52,227 nucleotides of DNA from Planctomycetota bacterium (GCA_022616055.1 JAKEFM010000164.1:1-52227); one strand, 5' to 3'. Positions 1-8,430 are shown, counted from the first letter of the stretch. Notes: generated by a model not told the origin, from the letters alone. Program-made: numbers and translations.

Positions 1-294
1 ATCGGGAATCCCGGCTTCACGCTCGTCCTTTCCGGTGCCCCTGGCTCTTCCCTTGCCGTCTTGATCGCAGGGCCCGCGCCGACCTCGATCGGCCTCGGAG
101 GCGTCGGGCTACCGGGGTGCACCATCCTCGTCTCTCCGGACGTCCTGCTCCCCACGGCCACGACGATCGGCGGCGCCGCCTTCGTGCCGATGCCCGTGCC
201 GCCGCTCGCCTCCCTCGCCGGCGCGGCGGCACACTTCCAATGGGCCATTCTGCCGGTCTTCTCGCAACGACTTCAGGTTCAGGTCCTGCCGTAG
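1..294 (+). CDS. C-terminal end of a secreted protein (5'-truncated by the window edge)
   Basis: The reading frame is open from base 1 to a TAG at 292-294, so only the last 97 codons are present. The visible part is Gly/Ala/Leu/Val/Pro-rich beta-type sequence that starts IGNPGFTLVLSG and ends FSQRLQVQVLP. This layout (GxPSSLAVLIAG, then a leucine/proline block, then AHFQWAILP near the end) matches the small C-terminal domain that closes many exported planctomycete proteins. The same style recurs at the ends of the proteins at 7390-8430 and 48004-49590. The enzymatic or binding part of the protein lies upstream, outside the window, so no function can be given. Confidence 0.7.
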   Translation: MGNPGFTLVLSGAPGSSLAVLIAGPAPTSIGLGGVGLPGCTILVSPDVLLPTATTIGGAAFVPMPVPPLASLAGAAAHFQWAILPVFSQRLQVQVLP

Positions 295-306
295 ACGGAG
301 CGGGGT

Positions 307-330
307 CGGGGGCCGGCAGAATGGCCCCCG
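307..330 (+). terminator. Hairpin after the first gene, weak terminator candidate
   Basis: Eight-base arms CGGGGGCC (307-314) and GGCCCCCG (323-330) flank an 8-nt loop, 12 bases after the preceding stop codon. No T-run follows, so intrinsic termination is uncertain. Confidence 0.35.
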
Positions 331-369
331 CACGGGGCGCTATGCTCCTCGTCAGCCGACGAGAACAAC

Positions 370-930
370 GTGCCCAAGGCGCCCATCGAACCCCGACCCG
401 GGGCGGTTCTCCTCGCCGCCCCGCACCTCTCCGACCCGAACTTCCGGCGGACCGCCGTGCTCCTGTGCGACCACTCGGCCAAGGGGGCCTTCGGCTTCGT
501 CCTCAACCGGCCGGCGGGGCGCTCCCTCGAGGAGGTGCTGCCCGTGCCGAACCACTTCCCCGACCGGGACGACCCGGTCTTCCTCGGGGGCCCGGTCGGC
601 CTCGACTCGATGACGATCCTCCACCACGAGAGAGACCTCTCGGGATCGCGCGAGGTCCTCCCGGGGGTGTTCCTCGGCGGGGAGGTCGAGGAGCTCGCCC
701 GCGCCCTCGCCCTCCGGAAGACCCCCCCCTCCGACCTCCGCTTCCTCATCGGCTACTCCGGCTGGGGCGAGGGCCAGCTCCTGAACGAGATCAAGGAGAA
801 CGCCTGGGTCGCCTGCGCCTGCCGGCCCGAGTGGATCTTCGACCCCCACCCCGAGACGCTCTGGCAGCGGGCGCTCCGCACGGCGGGAGCGTCCTTCCGG
901 CATTTCCCCGACGAGCCCCAGGCCAACTGA
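370..930 (+). CDS. YqgE/AlgH family protein (DUF179)
   Basis: A 186-residue protein, the normal length for the UPF0301/YqgE/AlgH family. Conserved blocks are visible in order: the N-terminal GAVLLAAPHLSDPNFRRTAV segment (about 11-30), GAFGFVLNRP (about 39-48), FLGGPV (about 71-76) and the signature GYSGWGEGQL (about 127-136). The family is a compact cytoplasmic fold. AlgH has been linked to alginate regulation in Pseudomonas, but the biochemical role is unknown. The GTG start at 370 fits the family N-terminus. The stop overlaps the following DUF488 frame by 4 bases (CTGA), which suggests translational coupling. Confidence 0.9.
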   Translation: MPKAPIEPRPGAVLLAAPHLSDPNFRRTAVLLCDHSAKGAFGFVLNRPAGRSLEEVLPVPNHFPDRDDPVFLGGPVGLDSMTILHHERDLSGSREVLPGVFLGGEVEELARALALRKTPPSDLRFLIGYSGWGEGQLLNEIKENAWVACACRPEWIFDPHPETLWQRALRTAGASFRHFPDEPQAN

Positions 931-1394
931 CGCGCGTCTACTCGGTCGGGACGTCGAACCGGACGGCTGCGGAGTTCCTCGCGCTCCTCGCCTCGAAGGG
1001 GATCCGCGCGCTCGCCGACGTCCGCCGGTTCCCCGATTCGGCGCGGCTCCTCCACTTCCGGCGGGCGGCCCTCGAGGCGGCGTTGCGCGGGGAGGGGATC
1101 GCCTATGTCTCCCTCGCCGAGGAACTCGGCGGTTTCCGGGAGGGCGGCTACGGCCCGCATGCGCGGAGCGCCGCCTTCGCGGCGGGGATCCGGCGGCTCG
1201 CCGCGCTCGCGCGGGAGGCGCCGACCGCCTTCTGCTGCGCCGAGCGCGATCCCCGCTCCTGCCACCGCCGGTTCGTCGCCGAGGCGCTCGAGGGGGAGGG
1301 GCTCGAGGCGGTCCACCTCCTCGGTCCCGGGAACGAGGCCCGGCACGGGGACCTCCTCCGCGAGAGACAGGGGCGGCTCTTCGAGGGAGCCTGA
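927..1394 (+). CDS. DUF488 family protein
   Basis: About 155 residues with the hallmarks of DUF488: YSVGTSNR near the start, a DVRRFP motif (about residues 31-36), a central LAEELGG, and CAERDPRSCHRR toward the C-terminus (the family usually has C-A/C-E-x-D-x-x-x-C-H-R). The family is small and cytoplasmic, its function is not established, and conserved cysteines suggest a metal or nucleotide role. There is no ATG, GTG or TTG at a sensible place. The CTG at 927, overlapping the yqgE stop, is the most economical start and would make this a coupled two-gene unit. The start codon is the uncertain part of this call. Confidence 0.78.
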   Translation: MTRVYSVGTSNRTAAEFLALLASKGIRALADVRRFPDSARLLHFRRAALEAALRGEGIAYVSLAEELGGFREGGYGPHARSAAFAAGIRRLAALAREAPTAFCCAERDPRSCHRRFVAEALEGEGLEAVHLLGPGNEARHGDLLRERQGRLFEGA

Positions 1395-1412
1395 CCCCTA
1401 CAATCCCCGCCG

Positions 1413-2012
1413 ATGGTCCACCTCTCGAAGATCTACACGAAGACCGGCGACGACGGCTCGACGCGGCTCGGCGACGGGACGCGGGTGCCGAAGACCTCCC
1501 GCCGGATCGAGGCCTACGGGAGGGTCGACGAGCTCGGCGCGGCGATCGGGGTGGCCCTCGCCCTCGGCGGGCTCGACCCGACGCGGGCGGCGCTCCTGCG
1601 CTCCGTCCAGAACGACCTCTACGACGTCGGCGCCGACCTGTGCGTCCCGGAGAAGGCGGGGCCGGCCAAGGGAGGGAAGCCGCGGCTCCGCGTGACGGCG
1701 GAGCAGGCGGCCCGCCTCGAGAAGGAGATCGACCGGGAGAACGCGGGGCTCGCCCCGCTCGAGAGCTTCGTGCTGCCGGGCGGGCGCCCCGGCGCGGCGC
1801 TGATCCACGTCGCCCGCACCGTCTGCCGCGGGGCCGAGCGGGCGGTCTTCCGGCTGGCGGAGGAGGAGCCGGTGAACCCGCAGGTGGGGATCTACCTCAA
1901 CCGGCTCTCCGACCTCCTCTTCGTCCTCGCGCGGGCGGAGAACGACGGCGGGCGAGCCGACGTGCTCTGGGAGCCCGGCCGCCACCGCCCCGGCGGTGGG
2001 TCCTCGCCCTAG
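1413..2012 (+). CDS. Cob(I)alamin adenosyltransferase, PduO type
   Basis: A 199-residue protein. It transfers the adenosyl group of ATP to cob(I)alamin to make adenosylcobalamin. The PduO-type signature is at the N-terminus: KIYTKTGDDGSTRLGDG (about 6-22, phosphate binding), then RIEAYGRVDELGAAIG. Later blocks are LPGG....ALIHVARTVCRGAER (about 118-141) and NRLSDLLFVLAR (about 161-172), carrying the conserved Arg, Asn and Asp residues of the active site. The ATG at 1413 begins exactly at the family N-terminus. It sits 18 bases after the DUF488 stop, probably in the same transcript. No cobalamin riboswitch fits in that gap, and no adenosylcobalamin-dependent enzyme is nearby. Confidence 0.93.
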   Translation: MVHLSKIYTKTGDDGSTRLGDGTRVPKTSRRIEAYGRVDELGAAIGVALALGGLDPTRAALLRSVQNDLYDVGADLCVPEKAGPAKGGKPRLRVTAEQAARLEKEIDRENAGLAPLESFVLPGGRPGAALIHVARTVCRGAERAVFRLAEEEPVNPQVGIYLNRLSDLLFVLARAENDGGRADVLWEPGRHRPGGGSSP

Positions 2013-2021
2013 CCTCCTCGC

Positions 2022-2468
2022 CTAGGCCCTCGGCCAGGCCTGGCCGATGATCCACATGTGGTAGCCGAGGAGTCCGCCGTAGCTCGAGAGGGCGACGCCG
2101 AGGCCCGCGCGTCCGAGGCGGAAGTTCTTGTGGACGCAGAGGAAGACGACGCTCATCCCGACGACGAAGGACTTCCAGAAGAGGAACGGCGCCTGCCCCT
2201 GCTCGAGGAGCCAGGCCATGATCGGGTTCGCCTCGAGGCCCCCGTGGCCCAGGTGGATCACGGTGAGGATCGAGTCGAGGACGTTGAGCCCGAGGATCGC
2301 GCAGGTCGCCGAGAGCACGCCGGGCCCGTAGACGTCGATGTAGGAGTTGACCCGGGTGCCCCGACGCCGACCGCCGAAGAAGAGGTGGCGCGTGAGGACG
2401 CCGTTCCGCCGGCGCTCCATGGGCGCGGCCGGGGGGAGGGCCTCCGCCGTCTCCCGCAGGGGATCCAT
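2022..2468 (-). CDS. DUF5658 family small membrane protein
   Basis: 148 residues from the ATG at 2468. A charged N-terminus containing MERRRNGV and GGRRRGTR (about 17-40) is followed by YIDVYGP and three predicted membrane helices: about 50-72 (LSATCAILGLNVLDSILTVI), about 90-110 (FWKSFVVGMSVVFLCV) and a C-terminal one ending in WIIGQAWPRA. The LDSILT and EANPIMAWLL motifs are typical of DUF5658, whose function is unknown. It starts 5 bases after the stop of the pilin-like gene upstream, so the two are probably co-transcribed. Its 3' end is convergent with the adenosyltransferase gene. Confidence 0.72.
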   Translation of the reverse strand: MDPLRETAEALPPAAPMERRRNGVLTRHLFFGGRRRGTRVNSYIDVYGPGVLSATCAILGLNVLDSILTVIHLGHGGLEANPIMAWLLEQGQAPFLFWKSFVVGMSVVFLCVHKNFRLGRAGLGVALSSYGGLLGYHMWIIGQAWPRA

Positions 2469-2473
2469 GGCGG

Positions 2474-3169
2474 CTACTGGACCGCGGTCCAGCGCTCGAG
2501 GTCCTGGCCGATCGTGCTCACCGCGATCGGCCCGGTGATCAGGCCCGCGGCGAGGAAGGCGGCGTCGAAGGCGGGCGGCGCCCCGGTGCCGCTGTACTGG
2601 GCGACGTTGTTCGAGCACTGCAGGAGGACGGCCGACTGGTTGATGAAGAAGGCGCGATTCCCGCTCACCGTGCGGCTGATCGGCCAGGCGTAGGCGCACC
2701 AGATCACCTCGCAGAGGTTCGCGTCGACGGAAGCGGGGGCCGCCAGTCCGCCGGTCGGGTCCTCGGCGACGCCGGCGCCCGCCGTGTCGGGGAGCCACAC
2801 CTGGTAGAGGTAGCCCGACTTCGTCACACGGCTCCCCTGGATGATGGAGAAGACGGCCGAGAGCGTCGGGGGGATCATCACCGACACCGTCCCGCGGACG
2901 GGATCGCTGCCGGAGAGCTCGCCGAAGGTGCCGAACTCCCCCGCGCCGTCCCCGTCGAAGTCGATCTGCGAGGCGGCCTGGACCTGCGCCTGGGCGGCGA
3001 GCAGGTTCCGCAGCGTCGCGATCGCCGCCGTCTCGTTCGTCAGCGTGCGCGCCGAGATCAGGTTCGGGATCGCCATCGACGCGATGATCGTGATGATGGC
3101 GACGACGATCATCAGTTCGATCAGGGTGAACCCGCGCTTCCCCTCGTGGCTCATGACTCGCCTCCCCAT
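2474..3169 (-). CDS. Prepilin-type N-terminal cleavage/methylation protein (pseudopilin)
   Basis: 231 residues. The prepilin peptidase site is explicit: KRG-FTLIELMIVVAIITIIA, with Gly13 at -1, Phe14 at +1 and Glu18 at +5, followed by a hydrophobic helix. The mature part continues with NLISARTLTNETAAIATLRNLLAAQAQ, a layout common in planctomycete pilins, and a C-terminal globular domain with several Cys residues. It would be processed at the inner membrane and assembled into a type II secretion pseudopilus or type IV pilus-like fibre. Two starts are equally supported: the ATG at 3169 after GGAGGA, and the ATG at 3154 after GGAGG. The longer one is given. A GspF/PilC-like gene lies at 15989, but no other assembly genes are in the window. 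Confidence 0.9.
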   Translation of the reverse strand: MGRRVMSHEGKRGFTLIELMIVVAIITIIASMAIPNLISARTLTNETAAIATLRNLLAAQAQVQAASQIDFDGDGAGEFGTFGELSGSDPVRGTVSVMIPPTLSAVFSIIQGSRVTKSGYLYQVWLPDTAGAGVAEDPTGGLAAPASVDANLCEVIWCAYAWPISRTVSGNRAFFINQSAVLLQCSNNVAQYSGTGAPPAFDAAFLAAGLITGPIAVSTIGQDLERWTAVQ

Positions 3170-3319
3170 GGCTTTCCTCCTCCGGACCGGGCCCCCGATC
3201 CCTCCGGGGGCCGGAGCCCATTTCGGTGCGGAAACGGCCCGGGCTTGAGGGGGAAGGAGGGAGAGGCCAGGGGCCCGCGCTCCCGATAAGAAGAGCCCGC
3301 GCCTCCGCGCGGATCCGCC

Positions 3320-3829
3320 TTGAAACAGGCCCTCCTCCTCCTCGCGCGCCTCTTCCTCGGCGGCTCCTTCCTCGTCCTCGGCCTGGCGAAGGTCTCCGGC
3401 GACCCGATCTTCGACGGGAAGCCCTACCCGGAGTCCTTCTCGGGATACGTGCAGGACACCCTCTCCGAGGACGGCCACCCGGTCGGGCTCTGGCGACCCG
3501 TCCTCCAGTGGGTCGTGCGACCCTTTCCCGGCCCCTTCGCCGCCCTCGTCGGCTGGGGCGAGGTCGTGCTCGGTCTTAGCCTCCTCCTCGGGGCCCTCGT
3601 CACCTTCGGGGCGATCTGGGGGATCTTCCTGATGACGGTCCTCCAGCTGTGCGAGAACCCCTTCGGAGGCGGAGGTCCGCTCTGGACGAAGGTCGCGGGC
3701 CTCCTCGGGCACGGCTGCGTCGCCCTGGTCCTCGCGTTCCTCGCGGTCCATGGCGCGGGGCGGTTCGTCGGTCTCGACGCGGTCCTGTTCCGCAGGGGGG
3801 GAAGGCCCCCTCCGCGGCCGGTCCCGTAG
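3320..3829 (+). CDS. DoxX/MauE-like integral membrane protein
   Basis: 169 residues with four hydrophobic segments (about 3-22, 60-90, 92-112 and 125-145). The opening LLLARLFLGGSFLVLGLAKVSG is the typical first helix of DoxX-like proteins, and GWGEVVLGLSLLLG forms a later helix. Members are inner-membrane proteins tied to quinone or thiol redox chemistry in some bacteria. The specific substrate here cannot be read from the sequence. The TTG start at 3320 is the only one preserving the N-terminal helix, and no clear Shine-Dalgarno precedes it. It stands alone between two minus-strand genes. Confidence 0.75.
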   Translation: MKQALLLLARLFLGGSFLVLGLAKVSGDPIFDGKPYPESFSGYVQDTLSEDGHPVGLWRPVLQWVVRPFPGPFAALVGWGEVVLGLSLLLGALVTFGAIWGIFLMTVLQLCENPFGGGGPLWTKVAGLLGHGCVALVLAFLAVHGAGRFVGLDAVLFRRGGRPPPRPVP

Positions 3830-3843
3830 CCCGGCGCGTGGGG

Positions 3844-5223
3844 TCAGCGCGCGCCGAGGAGGAGGTCGAGGAGCCGCGCCTTCACCGAGGTCATCTCGAC
3901 CCGATCGGCGGCGCCCGCGGGATCCGTGCACGCGTAGACCGGCCCGTCCTGCGGGTCGTCGGGGAGGCGGCCGTGCGAGCCGCGGACCGGGGAGGGGTCG
4001 AGCGGGATCACGTCCATCAGGTACCGGAAGCCGAGCGCCTTCTGGAGGAGCCGCCAGGCGATCCGCGCCTTCACGAAGGGGCGGGCGGGGTCGAGGAAGA
4101 GCTCCGCCGGGTCGTAGCCGGGCTTGCGGTGGATGTCGACCGTGCGGGCGAAGTCGGGCGCCGCGGCGTCGTCGAACCAGTAGGGGTAGGCGAACCAGCG
4201 ATCGCGCGCGGCGAGGGCGAGGAGCTCCCCCGCGCGCGGGTGGTCGAGGCCCGCCGCCCGCTTCTCCTCCTCCCCGAGCACCGCCTCGACGCCCGGGAGC
4301 GCGAGGAGGGCCGCCCGCGCGCGCGGCCGGTCGGCGGGGTCGCGGACGTAGACATGGGCGACCTGGTGGTCGCAGACGGCGAAGGCGCGGGAGGCGCCCG
4401 CGTCGAGGACCTCGCCGTGCGGCGTCGGGCGGGCGCGGAGGAGGCCCGACTCCCTCAGCGCGCGGTTCGGGGCGACCCAGCCCGCGACCGGCCCGATCCC
4501 GTACTCCGAGACGACGACGACCTCGGCCCCGCGCTCCCGCCACGCCGCGGCGAGGTCGGAGGCGACGCGGTCGACCACCCCGACGGCGGCGAGGGAGCGG
4601 GAGTCGCCGGGCCCGAAGCGCTGGAAGTCGTAGTCGAGGTGGGGGAGATAGACGAGGGTCAGCGCCGGGGCGTGGCGCTCGAGGACGCGCTTCGCGCAGG
4701 CGGCGATCCACTCCGTCGAGACGAGGCCCGCCCCCGGCCCCCAGAACTGGAAGAGGGGGAAGGTCCCGAGGCGCGTGGAGAGGTCCGCCTCGAGGTCGGG
4801 AGGGGAGGCGTAGATCCCCGGGATCTTGCGCCCGTCGGCCGGGTAGTAGGGGCGGGGCGTCACGGAGAGATCGGCCGAGGAGTAGAGGTTGAACCACCAG
4901 AAGAGCTTCGCGCAGGTGACGGCGGGGTCGCGCCGGCGGGCCTCCTCCCACACCTTCTCCCCCGCGACGAGGGCGTTGCTCTGGCGCCAGAAGAGGACCT
5001 CGGCGAGGTCGCGGAAGTACCAGCCGTTGCCGACGATCCCGTGGTCGCGGGGGAGGAGCCCGGTGAGCATCGTCGCCTGCGCCGGGCAGGTGACGGCGGG
5101 GAGGACCGCCGACATCGGCGCGGCGAACCCCCGCCCGAGGAGGGAGCGGAGGCCCGGCGCGCGCTCCCGCAGGAGGCGCGGGGTGAGGCCGACGACGTCG
5201 AGGACGAGGAGGAGCCGGACCAC
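3844..5223 (-). CDS. Alkaline phosphatase-fold phosphodiesterase, EboF-like
   Basis: 459 residues of the nucleotide pyrophosphatase/phosphodiesterase type. The N-terminus LLLVLDVVGLTPRLL (metal Asp), the nucleophile region LPAVTCPAQATMLTG (Thr about residue 45) and LPRDHGIVGNGWYFRD are seen, with further metal-ligand stretches LPHLDYDFQ, SEYGIG and HRKPGYDPAELF, plus DVIPLDPSPVRGSHGR near the C-terminus. From memory of the family, this block order closely resembles the phosphodiesterase EboF of the ebo cluster, which is linked to export of scytonemin-type and other metabolites. No other ebo-type gene is adjacent; the AroB at 41.5 kb is an ordinary DHQ synthase. The GTG start at 5223 begins directly at the first beta strand. 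No signal peptide is visible, so it is probably cytoplasmic. Confidence 0.82.
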   Translation of the reverse strand: MVRLLLVLDVVGLTPRLLRERAPGLRSLLGRGFAAPMSAVLPAVTCPAQATMLTGLLPRDHGIVGNGWYFRDLAEVLFWRQSNALVAGEKVWEEARRRDPAVTCAKLFWWFNLYSSADLSVTPRPYYPADGRKIPGIYASPPDLEADLSTRLGTFPLFQFWGPGAGLVSTEWIAACAKRVLERHAPALTLVYLPHLDYDFQRFGPGDSRSLAAVGVVDRVASDLAAAWRERGAEVVVVSEYGIGPVAGWVAPNRALRESGLLRARPTPHGEVLDAGASRAFAVCDHQVAHVYVRDPADRPRARAALLALPGVEAVLGEEEKRAAGLDHPRAGELLALAARDRWFAYPYWFDDAAAPDFARTVDIHRKPGYDPAELFLDPARPFVKARIAWRLLQKALGFRYLMDVIPLDPSPVRGSHGRLPDDPQDGPVYACTDPAGAADRVEMTSVKARLLDLLLGAR

Positions 5224-5268
5224 GGCGCGGGGATTCTCCCCGCGCGCGTCGCGAGGGCGAAGCCCGCT

Positions 5269-7179
5269 CTACGGGCAGAGGACGACCTTCACGCCGTTCG
5301 CGGCCTCGACGACCATCGTCCCGAGGTCGACGACGAACTCCTGGAGATAGACCGTCGCGAGCGCGAAGGCGGGGTTCGGCGGGATCGGGATCACGGTCAC
5401 GTTCCCCCCCGCGGGGTCGGTCGAGAAGTTGAGCCACGCGGCGAGGAGGGTGGGGTCGATGAGCGCGGCCCCCGTCGGGGAGAGGGGGACGTCGAGGGCG
5501 CCGAGCGAGAAGAAGAGGATCCCGGGGGACGATAGGGGCGCCCCGCTCGTCGTCAGGGTGAGGTTCCCCCCGACGCTCCCGCCGGTGGGGACCGTCGAGA
5601 TCGAGGTGAGGAGGGGATTCGCGGAGTCGTAGGCCTCGACCCCGCAGACCGTCAGGGTGCTCGTGGCGGAGGCGGCGGAGTTCCCCTCCCGGTCCGTCGC
5701 GGTCACCGAGTAGTCGATCGTCGTCCCCGGCCCCACGGCGGCGGCTCCGCCGGGGTTCGTCATCGACGCCCGGTGCAGCCCACCGCCGACGTCCTTCATC
5801 GCGACGCTCCCGGGGAAGGCGCCGTTCGGGGCGTTGATCGTGTAGTTCGCCACCGCCGAGACGTGGGTCACGCCGTCGTCGTAGACCCCGTCGCGGATCG
5901 CGGCGCGGAAGACCCAGGGGCCGGCCGTGCTCGGGCTCGCCAGGACCGCCTGCAGCTGGGAAGCGACGGGCGCGAGGGTGTCCACCGCGGCCGTGTTCCC
6001 GAGATAGAGCCGGTCCGTGAAGGCCCCCGACTCTCCCTGGCCCGTGTAGACGTCGGGCTTGCCGTCGCCGTTCAGGTCCCCCACCGCGACGTCGAGGGTC
6101 GAGTCGGTGACGCCGGTGAACCCGGTGGCGACGTAGGAGAAGACCCCGGCCCCGTTGTTCAGGTAGAGCCGCTCCTGGGGCGCGCCGAGGGAGCCCACGA
6201 TCGCGTCGAGGTCGCCGTCGTTGTCGTGGTCGACGAAGGAGATCTCGTTGTCGTCGAATCCGTTCGTCCCCGTCACGTTCCCGGGGAGCGCGGTGAAGGT
6301 GAGGGTCCCGTTCGGGACGAGGTTGTTGCGGACGTACCCCTCGGTGAAGGAGCCCGGCGAGAGGGACTGGTAGAAGGCGTCGATGTCCCCGTCGTTGTCG
6401 CAGTCGGCCCACTCCGTCTCGTAGGCCGACCCGTCCGCGGGGAGGAGCGCGGAGGAATTCGAGAAGACCCCGGCCCCGTTGTTGAGGAAGAGCTGGTTGT
6501 TCCCGCCGCGGTTCGTCGCGACGTAGTCGAGGTCGAGGTCGCGGTCGACGTCGACGAAGGTGCAGTCCTGCGGGTCGCCGGCCGCCGGGAGGCCTGCGAA
6601 CCCCGTCGAGGTCGCGTCCGTGAAGACGGCGGAGCCGCTGTTCAGGTAGAGCCGGGCCACTCCCGTCGCCACGTTCGAGAAGGCGAGGTCGATGTCCTCG
6701 TCGTTGTCGACGTCGCCGACCGCGATCCCCCAGGAAGGGATGGCGGTCACCGGGAGGTTCCCCGGGGTGTTCGTGAACACGCCCGACCCGTTGTTGAGGA
6801 GGAGGCGGGGCGCCTGGGAGGTACGGACCGAGAAGACGAGGTCCTGGTCGCCGTCGTTGTCGAGGTCGGCCGCGACGACCTGCGAGCCGACGATCGAGAG
6901 CACGCCGAGCCGGGCGACCGATTCGTCGACGAGGACCCCGCCGGTCGGATAGTTGTTGATGAAGACCTGCTGCTGGTAGGGGGTCGAGGAGCCCCACGCG
7001 CCGTTCGCGCAGACGACGTCGAGGTCTCCGTCCCCCTCGACGTCGACGAAGATCGTCCCCTCGGTGTAGGGGGCGCTCGGCGTCTGGCCGGGGACCGCGC
7101 CGACCTGGAGGGAGAAGGTCTGGGCGAGCGCGGGGGGGGCGAGGAGGGCGACGGCGAGGCTAGGAAAACGGAATCGCAT
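5269..7179 (-). CDS. Secreted FG-GAP/VCBS repeat protein
   Basis: 636 residues. The signal peptide is MRFRFPSLAVALLAPPALA-Q, with cleavage near residue 20. Seven calcium-loop repeats follow, for example DVEGDGDLDVV, DLDNDGDQDLVF, DVDNDEDIDLAF, DHDNDGDLDAIV and DLNGDGKPDVY. They alternate with LYLNNGAGVF-type strands and form an FG-GAP beta-propeller (about 45-370). An Ig-like segment (about 380-500, GTTIDYSVTATDREGNS) and a C-terminal planctomycete-type domain (VPLSPTG...TVYLQEFVVDLG) complete it. It is probably an exported calcium-binding adhesion or surface protein. The ATG at 7179 is chosen for the clean signal peptide. It is divergent from the secreted protein at 7390 across a 210-bp spacer in which no clear promoter was seen. 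Confidence 0.88.
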   Translation of the reverse strand: MRFRFPSLAVALLAPPALAQTFSLQVGAVPGQTPSAPYTEGTIFVDVEGDGDLDVVCANGAWGSSTPYQQQVFINNYPTGGVLVDESVARLGVLSIVGSQVVAADLDNDGDQDLVFSVRTSQAPRLLLNNGSGVFTNTPGNLPVTAIPSWGIAVGDVDNDEDIDLAFSNVATGVARLYLNSGSAVFTDATSTGFAGLPAAGDPQDCTFVDVDRDLDLDYVATNRGGNNQLFLNNGAGVFSNSSALLPADGSAYETEWADCDNDGDIDAFYQSLSPGSFTEGYVRNNLVPNGTLTFTALPGNVTGTNGFDDNEISFVDHDNDGDLDAIVGSLGAPQERLYLNNGAGVFSYVATGFTGVTDSTLDVAVGDLNGDGKPDVYTGQGESGAFTDRLYLGNTAAVDTLAPVASQLQAVLASPSTAGPWVFRAAIRDGVYDDGVTHVSAVANYTINAPNGAFPGSVAMKDVGGGLHRASMTNPGGAAAVGPGTTIDYSVTATDREGNSAASATSTLTVCGVEAYDSANPLLTSISTVPTGGSVGGNLTLTTSGAPLSSPGILFFSLGALDVPLSPTGAALIDPTLLAAWLNFSTDPAGGNVTVIPIPPNPAFALATVYLQEFVVDLGTMVVEAANGVKVVLCP

Positions 7180-7389
7180 CGGGGGATCTCCCGGAGTAGG
7201 ATTTCTTGGAATCGCCCGCGAGGAGCGGGCTCGGACGGGCTGTAGGGTACCCCCCGGGCGCGCGCCGCGCGAGCCTCCGGAGCCGGCCCCCCCGCAACGA
7301 TCGACGAGCCGGCTCCGCGTCCGGTCCCCGAAGCCAGGGCACGAGGGAGGGTGGCGGCTCGACGTCCACGGGCCGCAAGGAGCAGTGCG

Positions 7390-8430
7390 GTGCGCATTTC
7401 GACGGTCCTCGTGGCCGCCGGGTTCCTCGTCTCGGCGGCGGAAGGAGGCGTGACGACGGCCCTCAAGGCGATCGGCGGTCCCGGGGGGTTCTCCTGCTGC
7501 GGGCCGGGGGATCCTCCGACCCTGTGCGACGGGAGCACGGAGGCGAGCGCGCTCGTCTCGTTCTCGTACGACGACGTCGCGCGCACCCTCACCCTCGTCG
7601 TCGAGAACACCTCGCCCGTCGAGCCCGGCGTGCCGAACCCGCTCCTGACGAAGCTCCACTTCAACGCCCCGCCCGGCGCGGTGACCGGACTCTCCCTCCT
7701 GTCGCAGTCCGGATCGGGGGGCGCCACGCCGACCTGGAACGTCGTCTTCGACCCGGACCCCACCTCGGGGACGAAGCCGGCCAAGCTCGGCTGCCTCGGC
7801 GCCTTCAGCGCGCGCCTCTCCAACGGCAGCGGGATCGCGAACGCCATCGCGAACGGCGCCGCCGACACCTTCGAGGCGCCGAACGGGTCGTGGGTCGTCG
7901 GGCCCGTCACCTTCGTCCTCGACGTGGAGACCGCCCCCGGTTCCGTCGTCGACGCCGCGGACTTCGCGAGCGCCTTCAGCCACAACCCCCCCGGCGTCCA
8001 CCAGGTGAACCTCGGGGCGCACTTCCAGGCGGGAGGTCCGCAGGGGAAGAGCGGCAAGATCTCCTCCGGCGTCGGATGCGAGCCGGGCGAGTTCCTCCAG
8101 GGAACGCCGAGCATCGGCTCGACCGTCACCCTCGTCATGACGGGCACGCCCGGATGCTGCGGCTGCCTCGGCGTCTCCGACAACCCCGGGCCGACCCTGC
8201 TGCCGAACATCCCGGGCGCTCCTCCCCTCCTCGTGCCGCTCGGCGTCCCGGTGCACATCCTGATCTCCACGACGACGATCACCGCCGGGACGACGGTGAG
8301 CGTCGCGATCGCGATCCCGAACGACCTGTCCCTCGTCGGGCAGACCTTCTACTTCGCGACCGTGCTCTTCCTCCCCGCGACCGGCGAGCTCTTCGTCTCG
8401 AGCGGCTCCAGCGTCACGATCCTCCCCTAG
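7390..8430 (+). CDS. Secreted protein of unknown function with planctomycete C-terminal domain
   Basis: 346 residues from the GTG at 7390, preceded by AAGGAG seven bases upstream (7376-7381). This start gives a clean signal peptide, MRISTVLVAAGFLVSAAEG. An upstream GTG at 7351 would add an Arg/Ala-rich tail and is less likely. Several Cys pairs are visible (SCCGPG near 45, CCGCLG near 255), consistent with disulfides outside the cytoplasm. The last 90 residues (VPLGVPVHILISTTTIT...IPNDLSLVGQTFYFATVLF) match the C-terminal domain style also seen at 48004-49590. No catalytic motif is recognised. A strong terminator follows. Confidence 0.75.
   Translation: MRISTVLVAAGFLVSAAEGGVTTALKAIGGPGGFSCCGPGDPPTLCDGSTEASALVSFSYDDVARTLTLVVENTSPVEPGVPNPLLTKLHFNAPPGAVTGLSLLSQSGSGGATPTWNVVFDPDPTSGTKPAKLGCLGAFSARLSNGSGIANAIANGAADTFEAPNGSWVVGPVTFVLDVETAPGSVVDAADFASAFSHNPPGVHQVNLGAHFQAGGPQGKSGKISSGVGCEPGEFLQGTPSIGSTVTLVMTGTPGCCGCLGVSDNPGPTLLPNIPGAPPLLVPLGVPVHILISTTTITAGTTVSVAIAIPNDLSLVGQTFYFATVLFLPATGELFVSSGSSVTILP

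Noticed and set aside
1395-1412. Possible cobalamin riboswitch upstream of the adenosyltransferase
   Set aside because: Only 18 bases separate the genes; there is no room.
2474-6997. A 1507-codon minus-strand open frame through several genes
   Set aside because: It only becomes a real protein at its end (the pilin-like protein). Upstream it is a shadow of the phosphodiesterase and FG-GAP genes in GC-rich DNA.
7351-7389. GTG at 7351 as the start of the secreted protein ending at 8430
   Set aside because: The GTG at 7390 has an AAGGAG at proper spacing and gives a clean signal peptide.
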